From Atrina japonica (lineage: Eukaryota > Mollusca > Bivalvia > Pterioida > Pinnidae), in assembly GCA_030159075.1 (NCBI GenBank), contig BROG01000457.1:372001-436000 (forward strand): a DNA stretch of 64,000 nucleotides. The letters are read 5' to 3'. Positions 47,366-58,609 of the stretch are shown piece after piece (position 1 is the stretch's first letter; the number at the start of each line of letters is the position of its first letter). The position numbers and the translations under genes are program-made. The notes beneath the pieces are model-generated. The model searched no databases. It was not told the origin of the DNA and was given only the letters and a program-made list of their open reading frames with translations.

Positions 47366-47689
47366 AACAGTTTAAGTGACGCGTTTGTACCGTTACAAGA
47401 TACTTGTGCTTGCTTATTCCCCCTATTTGCAACATTAAGTCACCTCATTGCCATTTACTATGAATTGTCTCTGAGTTATACGTGTAACACCATTATGAAA
47501 ATGGGGAAACATTTCCTAAACTTTTCTTAAATTAGATTTCTAATTTTCTTTTATTGTTATGAAATATTTCTATCTATTGATATGATATCATCCATAACAA
47601 AATCTTTATAAACTTTCACACGCAGTTGAGACGAAAAGGAGTGATAATGAGTTATACCGTTTTAGACAGTTTTTGGTCTTAACCATTGT

Positions 47690-47915
47690 CAGGAACGGTA
47701 AACTCGTACCCTGACCAACTCTTAAACAAGCCAACTCGTATCCAAAAAGTAAAGTCGTACCCAAATCGGAGAAGTCAACTCGTACCCAAAATCGTTCAAC
47801 TCGTATCCAAGAAAATTCGTGAAATAAATTGAAGTGCATAAGAAAATAAATAAGAAAATTAATAATGAATGAAATCATCTCGTAATCGGAAAAGTCAACT
47901 CGTATCCAAGAAATT
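47690..47915. repeat. degenerate AACTCGTAYCC repeat field
   Basis: At least seven AACTCGTACCC, AACTCGTATCC or related words occur at irregular spacing, several preceded by GTC or GGAAAAGTC. On the minus strand this makes a short apparent ORF with WIRVERFWVRV-type periodicity, which is not taken as a gene. Confidence 0.7.
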
Positions 47916-47919
47916 CTAT

Positions 47920-49235
47920 GAATTTATACTAAGTGTTACCGTAACTGGGGAAGTCAGATGTCTCTAAAACTGGTAAATAGTTTTCAACATGTTTCATGTT
48001 TCATTTATCTTCGATATTCGTTCAATTCAAACAACAAATGTCGTTGTGTCCTTTGACAATGGAAAGGGGTTTTTGTTAGTTCCTTACATAATATAAATCT
48101 AAAAGGATTAGTTATTTATATTGCTTTCATCGTTGCAATTATATTCAAGTCATCATATCACTGCTAAAAATCATGCGTATACGCAAAATGCTGATCTATC
48201 TGAATATCCCATTCACACGAGTAATATACTTGCTCAAAACGTAAGTAAACCGCAACCAATTACATTTCACATATACTATAGCAATAAAAAAATAGAAACC
48301 AGACATTTGTATATTACCCGTTTTGGTTTTGTCACTATAGGCACAATTGGTCAAATTTAAAAAGATGATGGTTTTTACCATAAAAGATTTGACCCTGTCC
48401 GACTACATCGTTTACGAAACATTGGTACTAATAAAACAGCACGATTTTGCAAATTTCTTCATTTACATACTGGATAAATAAACAAAACTACACATATGTT
48501 TAAATGTGTACACGAATCATTGATTGCGTGAAATAATTGTAGGGGAGTTTACATCTTGTTGAAATCATCCGCTACAACGATCGAGTGCGGTTTGATGACA
48601 CAGATAGAAACATTTGTGTGTTTTTATATCTTTTACATGCACCTTATTGCTTTATTTAATTGTGTATACACATTTAAAACGCATTAATCTTTTAACAATT
48701 TCATGAAATATTTGGGTGAATGGAATGCCATTTAGAAATGTAGTCCCGGCGGATTTTGTTTTTGTATCTAACTGCAGTGCAATGCGGTGTTGTGTATTGA
48801 ACTCTGTATTATAAGTGTATTATTACACATACATGTAACAAATGATAATTTCCATAAATTCATAAACATTTCAACATATCATCAAAACGCGTACAAAACT
48901 AGCATTTCTGCTTTGAAAACCTGATACATGTATCAGATAAATATCTTATTTAAGACCTCCATTCTTTCAAGAACTGAATTTCAACATATTAGCCAGCCAG
49001 AGACCAATTTTCATCGATTGTCAAAGTTGTAGTAAAACGCTGTGCTACACGAATTATTATGATTATGCAATATATTCATCCCTTATACTTAATGATATCC
49101 ATGTAATTCTATGTTAGCAATTTCAGAAAATTTCACTAACGCATTCGTTCCGGATCAGGTTTTGCATGACATAGCCAAACTCAGTATCGTTTCAAGGATT
49201 ATGGAGGATTATGAAGTACCAATCAATAATCAAAA
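47920..49235. other. unassigned AT-rich sequence
   Basis: No feature recognised. Confidence 0.45.
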
Positions 49236-49239
49236 CTCA

Positions 49240-49505
49240 AATCCATTATAACACGACGAATTAGATGTGCAAATGGTCTCAACATGAAGAACAATTACGA
49301 ATCCCTAACGGGATAAGACTAGGTGTCTGACAGGAGTCAGCGTCTTCTGCTGGCAGGCCATACCCGTCGCAAATGTTCCATGGAAACCTTTCTAGTTCGA
49401 AGAACGGGTCAAAGTCGAAAAAAAGGTCAAGTTTGGTGATGAGGTCAAGTTCGGTGAAAAGCACGATTCGTGAAACGGAGTCCACGAAGCAATATGAGAT
49501 GTCAG
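49240..49505 (-). pseudogene. 3' fragment of the same Penelope-like element
   Basis: On the minus strand: CACCGAACTTGACCTCATC, GCGACGGGTATGGCCTGCCAGCAGAAGACG and TCTTATCCCGTTAGGGATTCGTAATTGTTCTTCATGTTGAGA match 27895-28060 nearly base for base. About 65 bp here (GACTTTGACCCGTTCTTCGA and neighbours) are missing from the longer copy. No RT-coding part precedes it, so it is a separate, 5'-truncated copy of the 3' untranslated region. Confidence 0.85.
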
Positions 49506-49961
49506 CGACAGAATATTTGTTTTTTTTGTATAAATTATATGATAAACACTAAACCCCTCTAATACTATTAAGATATCAGTAAACACGAAATTACCTACCT
49601 CTATCGTGATTTAAACCCGGAAACGTATCGTATTGCATTACAATGAATCTCTGACGTAATCGTGATATGTAAGTAACATTCTAGTTCCAACACTCGGAGG
49701 ACCGTTACTATGCATATTCATATATTTGTCGAAGCTTATTCAATGTCGCGTTATATATTTATCACATATAATAATTATTTTTCGCATAAATATGAAATAA
49801 ATACATGCACCAATCCCATCCTCGAATCACACGTGATTCCATGACCCTCGGTCATCAACGAAAACTGCCGAAAGTTAATTGGTGATGATGGATTTAAACA
49901 AATTGTTACGTTTGGTTATTTGTCAAGTTTATACTTATAATACAATACGAGATAAAAATGA

Positions 49962-50345
49962 ATATAAAAAGTCCCAGATAACAAGATATAAATCACTAAC
50001 ATGTCCAGAATATAGGTACAAATCTGGTGAAAAAAAATGGACAAACACGGACCTCTTGAAATCAAGAGGTGGGATCAGGTGCCATGGAGGAGGACCGGTC
50101 ACACCGGCCGTGGATTCACAGTCAAACTAAAATGAAATACGTGAGGAACGAATCCTCGTCATAATGGGTACAGATGTCTCAAAAACCGCCATCGAACAGG
50201 TAACTCAACATTTCACTTAGTGAAACAGAGTAGTCGCAAAAAGACCATTATACCGACCGTAAAATTTGCCGAACGTTGACATCAAAGTCATTGTCAGTGG
50301 GTAGTTTACCTCTGCATATGAAATGTTCATATATTGAACACACCC
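49962..50345 (-). mobile_element. rep-P, most complete copy, minus strand
   Basis: Read on the minus strand: TGTTCAATATATGAACATTTC, ATGCAGAGGTAAACTACCCACTGACAA, GGCAAATTTTACGGTCGGTATA, ACTCTGTTTCACTAAGTGAAATGTTGAGTTACCTGTTCG, ATGACGAGGATTCGTTCCTC, CACGGCCGGTGTGACCGGTC, CTCCTCCATGGCACCTGATC, TCAAGAGGTCCGTGTTTGTCC and a divergent terminus TTATATCTTGTTATCTGGGAC. The 5' palindrome TTCAATATATGAA is shared with the copy ending at 2190. No terminal inverted repeat or target duplication is evident. The class is unknown. Confidence 0.88.
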
Positions 50346-50354
50346 TGGCATATC

Positions 50355-50925
50355 TTATCATTTGTGAAATATAAACACCATATGCGGGTGATTGTGGGAT
50401 ATTAGCTGTTGTGGCAATATTGGGTCGTAATAAGCTTTAACTGTTAAGCAAAGGATAGAAATACATCCTACCACGATGTAGGAACGACCATTGAATCTTA
50501 CCTACATGCTCACTAGAGATGCGCATTGAACAATAGAAATGATTATCTTCCTCACAAGCGAGATCGAAATTTGAGGTAGTGGGCTAACAGGAAGACGTCT
50601 GCTAGAACAACTTCAATTTTTGTCTTTGATATATAACAGACAGTGATATGAAGTGATATGATAATTGATATCATGCAGTATCATGATAAGTTGTAAGATT
50701 AGAAAATGAGATAATGTCATGTTATTACATTTGTATTTGATTTGTCTTTGAAGTCAAATATCAATATAAATTTGAAGCATTCTTTGTCTTGCTATACCTT
50801 TTTCTCACTTGCTTTGCCTGCATATCTTGTATTTCAAATATATCTTGTTCATACAGTTTCCTTAACATGATTTGTTTGTACTTCAAGTTTTGATAAAAAA
50901 TCGTTATCATAAAATTCTGCATTTA
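50355..50925. other. unassigned AT-rich sequence
   Basis: No feature recognised. Confidence 0.5.
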
Positions 50926-50929
50926 AATG

Positions 50930-51000
50930 GGACCACCATGACTGGGTAGTAAAAACATCGCGCTTTGAATCATGAAGTCTCAGACGTGTATGTCCAACAT
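50930..51000 (+). mobile_element. SINE-B head fragment
   Basis: ACCACCATGACTGGGTAGTAAAAACATCGCGCTTTGAATCATGAAGTCTCAGACG matches the A-box half of SINE-B copies at 40600 and 61920. The B box and the body are missing. Confidence 0.5.
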
Positions 51001-51244
51001 TTCTATTTACTTTTGCAAAATATAGCACTGTTTAAGAATCCATTAAATTATGATCACCGATATAAGAAAGTCATCACTGTGTCCAGCCATACTGTTTTAT
51101 TTGTCTGATATTCATAATTCCGATTATTACAACGCAATTGAAACATTATACTGTTTAATTGTAATAGCTAGCCTTCTTAGTCAACTATCAACACTTTAAG
51201 TGTGAAAAATATTAGAGCCGAATTATAATTCCAGTCTTACTTCA

Positions 51245-51335
51245 TTGGGATGATGATGACAATAACGACGACGAAGACGATGATGATGATGACGACGACG
51301 ACGATGATGATGAAGAAGAAGATGATGATGAATTT
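51245..51335. repeat. GAT/GAC/GAA trinucleotide tract
   Basis: Imperfect acidic-codon trinucleotides over about 90 bp; simple repeat. Confidence 0.9.
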
Positions 51336-51339
51336 ACCA

Positions 51340-52120
51340 AACTATATACACTTTTAAAATTTTTTATTAATGGAGAAAGCTTTTAAATCGAAAATAATTT
51401 ATCTTTATATGAAACTAACTTTAAAATTTCAAATTGAACTGAAAATTTTCTGGCGCCATTACATAAAAGGAAACGTTGCAACAGTTTATATGATGAATGC
51501 TTGAATGGATTTGTGTGATTTCTTATCACACCACTAACAACCCGGTATACGCCTAATTTGCATATAAATTGACAAAATGTAATATTTATTACCCACAAGG
51601 GACTGTAAATCATTATTTTCACACTAATCCTGTCTTGACTCAAGGGAGACTTGTATAGTTATTACAGCTAAGCAAATACAATGACTCTAAATAAACGACA
51701 TATGTTTGAACTCAGGGTGTCAATTTCCTCTATTGGAAACGTTTGTTTACATGGTTAAAGTCATATATCATGGATATAATGGTTTGCACTTGACTATATA
51801 AAATGTCATATAAACTATAGGAATCTCCAATCAAAAATGGAAAAATATCAATTGTACTTCCCACAGGGTTCCACATATTGAAAGATTCCTGATTGTTCTT
51901 TATTTGTTTGTTAATTGGAAGTGGTGTATTGATATAAACACTTCTGAATGGTCTTCATTTTGAGAATTTAATTATCTTTGTTTTTTATTTTTATTATAAA
52001 ATATTTATTTTTATTGAAATTTTTACTGATATTATTTATTGTATTCTTTTTGTTTTAATTGCAATTCAAATTATATCCATGATTGGGATTAATAACAGTA
52101 GCTTCTGAGAAATCTTGAAA
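51340..52120. other. unassigned AT-rich sequence
   Basis: No feature recognised. Confidence 0.5.
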
Positions 52121-52124
52121 CAAA

Positions 52125-52380
52125 CTCGGTTATAGAGCATGATCGCGCTTTGAACAATTAAGGTTCCCACTTCTGATCAGCGTAGGTTCGAGCCCCGTTG
52201 GAACCTAAGCTAATTTTTGTGATAACGTTTGCGTGTTCACTAGCAGAAGGCCGGTGGAAACTTTCCGGGTACTCTATGACTGGTTTGTCTCCTCAACTGG
52301 CAGCCACCATATTACTTACCATTACCTAGTGTGGCGAAAAACACTATTCAAAAAAATCAGATAAAACAAACTCATATAAG
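52125..52380 (+). mobile_element. SINE-B copy
   Basis: AGAGCATGATCGCGCTTTGAAC, B box AGGTTCGAGCCCCGTTGGAACC, AGAAGGCCGGTGGAAACTTTCCGGGTAC, CAGCCACCATATTACTTACC and tail AACACTATTCAAAAAAATCAG. The 5' end of the head is degraded. Confidence 0.82.
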
Positions 52381-52647
52381 GATAGGGCCTAGTGTATTTA
52401 TTATAGAGTATAATTTATACATAATTTTCTACATTTCTGATAACTTTTTATAGCTCTTACTGTATCGTGTTTATTTTCAGTAAAACGTATCACATTGGCA
52501 CAGCCACTAATTCCTTTGACAAGTAAGATATACATTCGTAATTTTTGAGAATTTTGAAAATTTTAGAGATATATAAAAAAGCAATTATTGGTTTGTATTG
52601 GTCCTTGAAATTATATTTATGCTTTGACATCCATCCCTATACAACCA

Positions 52648-52918
52648 GAGTCGGCCTGGCTAAGTCGGTAGCGGACACTCAACTTTTAATCGTGAGGTCA
52701 TGGGTTCGAGTCCAGTCGGCGGCAGGTCGGATAACTGTCCTTCGAATAAGACAGTTAAAACCGAGGTCCCGGGTACGTTAAAGAACCCTCACAGCTCAAT
52801 GGCCGTAAGTGTCGAGTATAGGCTAAACTTTGAAGCCCTTCACCGACATTTGTGATATCTTCATATGAGTGAAAGATTCTTGAGTGTGACGTTTAACAAC
52901 AATACAACCAACCAACCC
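52648..52918 (+). mobile_element. SINE-A copy with 9-bp target duplication
   Basis: GGCCTGGCTAAGTCGGTAGC, B box GGGTTCGAGTCCAGTCG, ACGTTAAAGAACCCTCACAG, GGCCGTAAGTGTCG and tail GTGACGTTTAACAACAATAC. ATACAACCA flanks it at 52639-52647 and 52919-52927. The body lacks the TGTCACAGTAGGTGTCGGC stretch present in other copies. Confidence 0.92.
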
Positions 52919-53169
52919 ATACAACCATAATCAAATGAACCACACATCTTTCTTATTAGTTTATTATAAAAAGGACATAGTTTTATACGGGCAGTAGCTT
53001 GTTTTTTTTTAAATTTTCTTCCTTTTTTCTGCTTAGAGATTTATATACTTAAACATTTAAAAACAATACACACAGGTATACAGATGCTTAGATTTCTAAA
53101 TATTTTTAATTGAAATTGCTCGAGAAACCCAGGTTTTGCACTTTTACAATTGCAATTGATTAAATCAAT

Positions 53170-53440
53170 CTTAGTCGGTAGCGCGCTCGACTCTTGATCA
53201 TGAGGTCGTGAGTTCGAATCCAGCCGGCGACAGGTTGATTTACTGTCCTGCGGATAACACAGTAAAAACCTAGGTCCTGTGTCGTGGTAGGTGTCAGCAC
53301 GTTAAAGAACCCTCACTGCTCAAAGGCCGAAGTGCCGAGCATAGGCCAAAATGTGAAGCCCTTCACTGGAATTTGATGACGTCTCCATATGAGTGAAAGA
53401 TTCTTGAGTGGGACGTTAAACAACAACAAACAAACAAACA
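53170..53440 (+). mobile_element. SINE-A copy, slightly 5'-truncated
   Basis: It starts at CTTAGTCGGTAGCGCGCTCG, without the first part of the head. B box GAGTTCGAATCCAGCC, GTGTCAGCACGTTAAAGAAC and the tail GGGACGTTAAACAACAACAAAC follow. It directly abuts a MITE copy on its 3' side and lies only 240 bp from the SINE-A at 52648. Confidence 0.92.
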
Positions 53441-53443
53441 GTT

Positions 53444-53634
53444 AAATATATCTTACTATTATGAATACTATATGAATACCACACTGTATGTGACCTTATT
53501 TTCACAAAATATATAGGAAAACAAGATTTGTATGCCTGTCTATAGCTCTTATTTGTTATTGCACATTTAGTATAATCAGGAAAAGTAGAAAAAATGAAGT
53601 ATTATTTTGGAAAACATAGATTATGCCTCTTTAA
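53444..53634. mobile_element. partial copy of the TTAA MITE
   Basis: CTTACTATT.TGAATA..ATATGAATACCACACTG, TTTTCACAAAATATATAGG and TATGCCTGTCTATAGCTCTT match the MITE at 35514 in reverse orientation over its inner part. GATTATGCCTCTTTAAC resembles its terminus. Confidence 0.65.
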
Positions 53635-53639
53635 CACAT

Positions 53640-55435
53640 TAACATGTTCAATTACAATCACAATAATCACAGGTATGCCTCATATCCTTATAACTCTAGC
53701 ATATATCATTGATCAATGACAACATAATGAAATGGAACACCCATAACTGTCAAATCAAATTTATTTCATCGACCAATCATTATTGATTTTATATATCTAT
53801 AACCTCAAATTCTTACGCTACTAATACTCTGACAAATTTATTTACATTGTTTTCGTAATGCTATGCTATTCCTCTTGCCCATCTTTTGAATTCCTTTTTC
53901 TTTTCTTTTTTTTTTCTTTTTTTTTTGGGGGGGGGGGGTTCCGATCGACTAAAACTCCAGCAAAATGCCTTATATCACATTTACGTAAAGTCAAGATTAA
54001 TGGCTAGTAAGAACATAATAATAATTGCGTGTCAAACTTATTTATCTGGTTATCAATATACAAGAACAGGATGCGAATATTTCAAAATAATTGTATGCTA
54101 TCTGTGAAAAGGGCCAAAAGTCACCATAAAATGTACTCAATATGAACAATTTACGTTATCTGTAGTCTGATATTTCTAATACAGATCGATTTCTGAATCA
54201 AAAAACACAATCTTAATGTTTTCTAAGAGCACCACGGAATACAATAGATATTATCCATTAGGGTGTTACAAAAATTATTTGCATGGCTTCTTACTTATCT
54301 GATGGGTTTAGTTAATTCAGTCTTGTGATTTTCTGAGTGTAAATAAAAATCAACAGCTCATTGAAAGGTGTGAAATTGCTCACTCGTATAACGGAAACAA
54401 CATATTAGACTATATCAGTTTCAACACCAATAAATCTTTTGCTTTTATCTTCAAACATTCTTCCTGTGCTTTTTACATAATTACAGAGTTTCTCGCTTCA
54501 TTTCAAGCAGTTGTCATAAACGCCCTGATTTCAAAATTTCCGATTACCACCACTAATGTAAACGGCTGTAGATATTGGATAAAAATTATCATATACTAGT
54601 TCCTTTAGACACAAGTCTGCTTTTATCTTCCACCTGATACAGCTAACAATCAGTGTTCTTCTTTTCTCTTTTTGTAGGGTTTGGAACAAAATCCGTTATC
54701 AATTAACGCTATTTGACGTTTTAATGGTACTTTTTTCTGATGATCGTTGAGTCCCGAGGGATTTCGAAAAAACCAATACTGTACATACTATTGATGTACG
54801 ACAACAGAGTGTAAACCACTTTATCGTTTCGAGATATTGCAAAGTTTTAAAACATTGGCAAGCTAGTATATTGACATTTGTTCTGCAAATGATGGGACCG
54901 AAAAAAGCTTTATAAAATGTTTATTGTCTCTGTAAAGTGTCTGCATTGGCTTTTGTTTAGTAAATTGTGTTTAATACTGTAAATATTGATATCTATATTC
55001 ATGAAATATAAAGCAGGAGTGCAGAGGTTGTAGTTCTGTTTCTGTTTATATTTCAAAGACAAGCAGTTTACTTCTTGTAGGGACACTTATTTATTTTATT
55101 ATGATACCAGGCGTCTTAGTGCCTTTTAGGTATGAATTACAATTCATGTTTTCTATGAGTAACATTAGAGAATGGGAATTTGTAGACTTTCAGTAACGTG
55201 AGCCCTGTATGAAGATATTGAAAATTTAAAGTACGATCTGCCCTTTAAGTGTACTGTTTCAGATTTAAAAAAAAAACATGATTTTATGTTCGTCAAGGAA
55301 ATTTACGAATATAACACGAGCTTTTATGTTTGATTGACCGGTTATTTTAGGAAATAAAGTATAAACTTGTTTCATCACGTAATCATAAGTTTTGATAAAG
55401 AATAATAATTACATATATGTAAAACCCATTATATA
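53640..55435. other. unassigned; T/G homopolymer run
   Basis: A poly-T run with CT interruptions passes into an 11-base poly-G at 53893-53938; this is a place to suspect sequencing error. Nothing else is recognised. Confidence 0.45.
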
Positions 55436-55436
55436 T

Positions 55437-55562
<126 letters not shown>

Positions 55563-55564
55563 TC

Positions 55565-56740
55565 CTGCTATAACCTGAGATACTCATTGCCTTAGACTGG
55601 TGAAGTGAAGACCGAATAAATCTTATATATTGCTTCTACAATAGGTATATAAGTCTTTGCTGACGTCACAATATAAATCTAATGCGTCTCAGATTAATGA
55701 CGTCAGTATTATAAGATTCACTGAAGAAAGTTAAAATGCGTAGGTCCTATAAAATACTTTCATTCATTGTTGTATATTTATGATACTTCATTTAAAATGT
55801 CAGAAAACCTTACAAAAGGGCATCAGAATGTGAAACAATTCAAACAAAGGCTCATATTCTTTGACTTGATACATAAATTTGCAAGGATACCGATTTGACA
55901 CGCTAGAAATGCTAATTATAGTAATCGTCATCTTCAGTCTAGTTTGACCAACGTTGTGACACACGAGATTAGGTATCAAAACGCTATATTTATTTGACCA
56001 TTTCAATTGACTATACATCTGACCAGTGAGTCCAAAGACAAAATTAAATCAAAACAACCGTGGAATGACTATTCGTTGCAATCTTATGCACGATAACCCT
56101 ACATTTCAGTAAGTGACACAAACCATCTCACCCCAAACATCGCAATGGTATACTCTTTTATTTTGTTCATGACCATTCTGATATGGTATGATGGGTAGAT
56201 AGGGTTTTTGTTCTTATATATTGCTATTTTAATTCTAAGCAGACGACACTCACTCCTCCATGTCACATGATCCCTTTTCGTAATTTCCCAGAGGTAGGTG
56301 TTATGTTTAATATTGATTTATGGACTTCCTCCCGGACGTCGGTTCGGTATATGTGTTTTTATATTCTTAATTTATATTCTTTTAAAATGTTTGATTGGTT
56401 ATCCGTTTTTTGTGTACAATTATAATTACATAGTCTGTCGTTTGGATACCGTCATATTAAATTATAGTAAGATCTTTGTGCAATGCTCACTTAAGCATCT
56501 GTGTCGATGCTTTTGATAAAATGATAATATCTCAGTATTCCACACATACCAGTGATGTATAAACAAGTTGTGTACCTATATTTAGTGCAATACAAGCTCC
56601 GGAAAACACTTAATGAACGAAGAAACATTTTATTATAGCAAGAAACAATACATATAATAATGAAATGGTTATATGGGATGGTGACAAGTGCAGAGCGTCT
56701 TTGAAAGTTTATTCTTGATATCTAAACCATCGTTGTAACT
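55565..56740. other. unassigned; small rep-P fragment
   Basis: ACTCACTCCTCCATGTCACATGATCCC and TTCCCAGAGGTAGGTGTTATG at 56245-56305 are a rep-P core fragment. The rest is unassigned. Confidence 0.5.
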
Positions 56741-57120
56741 TTGGTCGTATGTTTATAATATTTATAACCACTAGGTCGTTGCCACTGCTGGTGGACCGTT
56801 TGAGTCCCCGAGGGTATACATAAACCTAGTACCTGGTATTTCGGTACCAGCTGTTCATCTTATACTGAAGTAATATTTGGCACTGTTAACATCATTTAAA
56901 TTCAAAAAATTTTTCTAAAGCTAGGATAGTCATTTTTACAGTGGTGACTCTTAGACGGATTTCGGCTTTAGTTTTAGAGATATTATTTGACCTTGTATAA
57001 TACCACTTTCTCTTTAGAAAATGCACATAACTTTTTAATTGGAGCTCAACTGATGAAGTCTAATTGACAGAAACGATATCGTCTTGAGCATTATAACTTT
57101 GGTAGTATGTTTATAATATT
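56736..57120 (+). mobile_element. rep-Q, most complete copy
   Basis: Blocks in order: GGTCGTTGCCACTGCTGGTGG, GAGTCCCCGAGGGTATACAT, AGTACCTGGTATTTCGGTAC, CTTAGACGGATTTCGGCTTT, TTATTTGACCTTGTATAATACCAC, AGCTCAACTGATGAAGTCTAATTGACAGAAACGATATCGTC. TAACTTTGGTCGTATGTTTATAATATT at 56736 recurs with one difference at 57093, so the unit is bracketed by a direct repeat about 357 bp apart. That fits either a tandem-repeat origin or very short LTR-like ends. No coding capacity. Confidence 0.82.
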
Positions 57121-57129
57121 GAAAATGTT

Positions 57130-57520
57130 AAATAAAAAAAAAAAATGAACTCTGCAATTCTTAACCATAAAAATAGTTCGGGTTAATGTAAATACAAAAT
57201 ATGAATTATCGTTCAATATATAGGTAGATGTGTGAAAAGAGTGAGAAATGAACAATATGTAATGATACATATAATATTCTTTGGTGTGCTTATGCTGATA
57301 AATACCACATTACCACTGAATCATGACACCATTTATCAACCATTCCCTCAAGACTGCCTTAAAAAAGAAAATGGTTAAAACAACTGAAAACAATAGTCAA
57401 AATCTGAAACTCATTTATGTCGTTAAAAGATACCTCAGACACTCTTAAATTTTCTATTTACGTAAAATGATGTTCCGTGACCGGCCAGAGATAAAAGTAT
57501 CTATCAGGTACAGACAAATA
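57130..57520. other. unassigned AT-rich sequence
   Basis: No feature recognised. Confidence 0.5.
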
Positions 57521-57524
57521 CACG

Positions 57525-57584
57525 TATCATCTCAGTTTATAATGCCTGGTGCTATCATCTCAGTTTATAATGCCTGGTGCTATC
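57525..57584 (+). repeat. 28-bp exact tandem duplication
   Basis: TATCATCTCAGTTTATAATG then CCTGGTGC occurs twice in tandem (57525-57552, 57553-57580), followed by TATC. Confidence 0.95.
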
Positions 57585-57992
57585 CATAGAATTGCAATAT
57601 GCTGGTTTACATAAAACAACCATTCCGCTTAAATAAAAGAAATAAAACATATCGTATAATTATTTCGGTGATTGAGAGGATACCTTTCTTGTAACGTAAT
57701 GTGCCGTATCACATCAGCTTTTATATATCTTCTTGTGGGCATTAGCATAGAATTACGATTAATGCTTTGTACTGGCGTGTACGCTATAACTCAAATTGTC
57801 GTGGAACACAGGAAGAACATGATTAAGCGGTTGTACGTAATTTGCATCTACGTTATATATAGAGATCTATACAGCAATTTTAAGAATAATTTCATAACTT
57901 TCGATATAAATCATGAATCGTGTTGACATGGAAAAGGAAACGATGTTTTATTGTGTAAAATAAATGGTATAAAGAATATGAAAAAAAAATAT

Positions 57993-58032
<40 letters not shown>

Positions 58033-58075
58033 AACCGTGTGATGATCACGTAAATGTTCAATGGGGCAATTGTTT
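57585..58075. other. unassigned; short TA tract
   Basis: (TA)n at 57998-58029. An 84-codon frame at 57672-57926 has no recognisable domain. Confidence 0.45.
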
Positions 58076-58088
58076 GCATTATTTTTGT

Positions 58089-58372
58089 TTGTTTGTTTGT
58101 TTATTGTTGCTTGACGTTCACTCAAGAATCTGTCACTCATATGGAGACGTCACCAAATTCGGGTGAAGGGCTTCAAATTTTGGCCTATGCTTGGTACTTA
58201 CGGCCATTGAGCAGTGAGGGTTCTTTAACGTGCCGACACTTACTGTGACACGGGACCTCGGTTTTTAACTGTCTTATCCGTAAGGCAGGAAACCAACCTG
58301 TCGCCGGATGGTTGGTGGAACTCACGACCTCACGATCAGTTGAGCGCGCTACAGACTGAGCCAGGTCGGCTC
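58089..58372 (-). mobile_element. SINE-A copy with perfect 13-bp target duplication
   Basis: On the minus strand: GAGCCGACCTGGCTCAGTCTGTAGCGCGCTCAACTG, AGGTCGTGAGTTCCACCAACC (the B box is altered by an insertion), CGGCACGTTAAAGAACCCTC, GTGACGTCTCCATATGAGTG and a GTTTATTTG-complement tail of AACAAAC units. GCATTATTTTTGT flanks it exactly at 58076-58088 and 58373-58385. The duplication is undiverged, so this insertion is among the youngest here. Confidence 0.95.
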
Positions 58373-58539
58373 GCATTATTTTTGTATTCGACGAGAAAAT
58401 CACGTTTTTTTAAAAACACGAGCGCCCACAACCAATTAAGCAGTAACAATCTTCATCTTACAAGTGAAGGTTTGTTCCTTGTTTCGATTCTTGGAACAGC
58501 GTCTTAAATAAAATACCTTCTTCTCGATCGCTTAAAAAT

Positions 58540-58605
58540 ACGGTCATCTAGTGGTAGAGCCTTCGATTTGCAAGTAGGAAGTTCCGGGTTCGATAGGTGA
58601 TTCAG
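58540..58605 (+). mobile_element. tRNA-like head of a short retroposon
   Basis: GGTCATCTAGTGGTAGAGCC (A-box-like) and GTTCCGGGTTCGATAGG (B-box-like) are spaced as in a tRNA, with a TTGCAA segment in the anticodon-loop position. The T-arm stem is disrupted after GGTTCGAT and the acceptor ends do not pair, so a functional tRNA gene is unlikely. Confidence 0.45.
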
Positions 58606-58609
58606 TAGG

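Noticed and set aside
53893..53940. Poly-T then poly-G run as a possible retrogene tail
   Set aside because: No gene-like sequence adjoins it, and homopolymer junctions of this kind are a common sequencing-error site.
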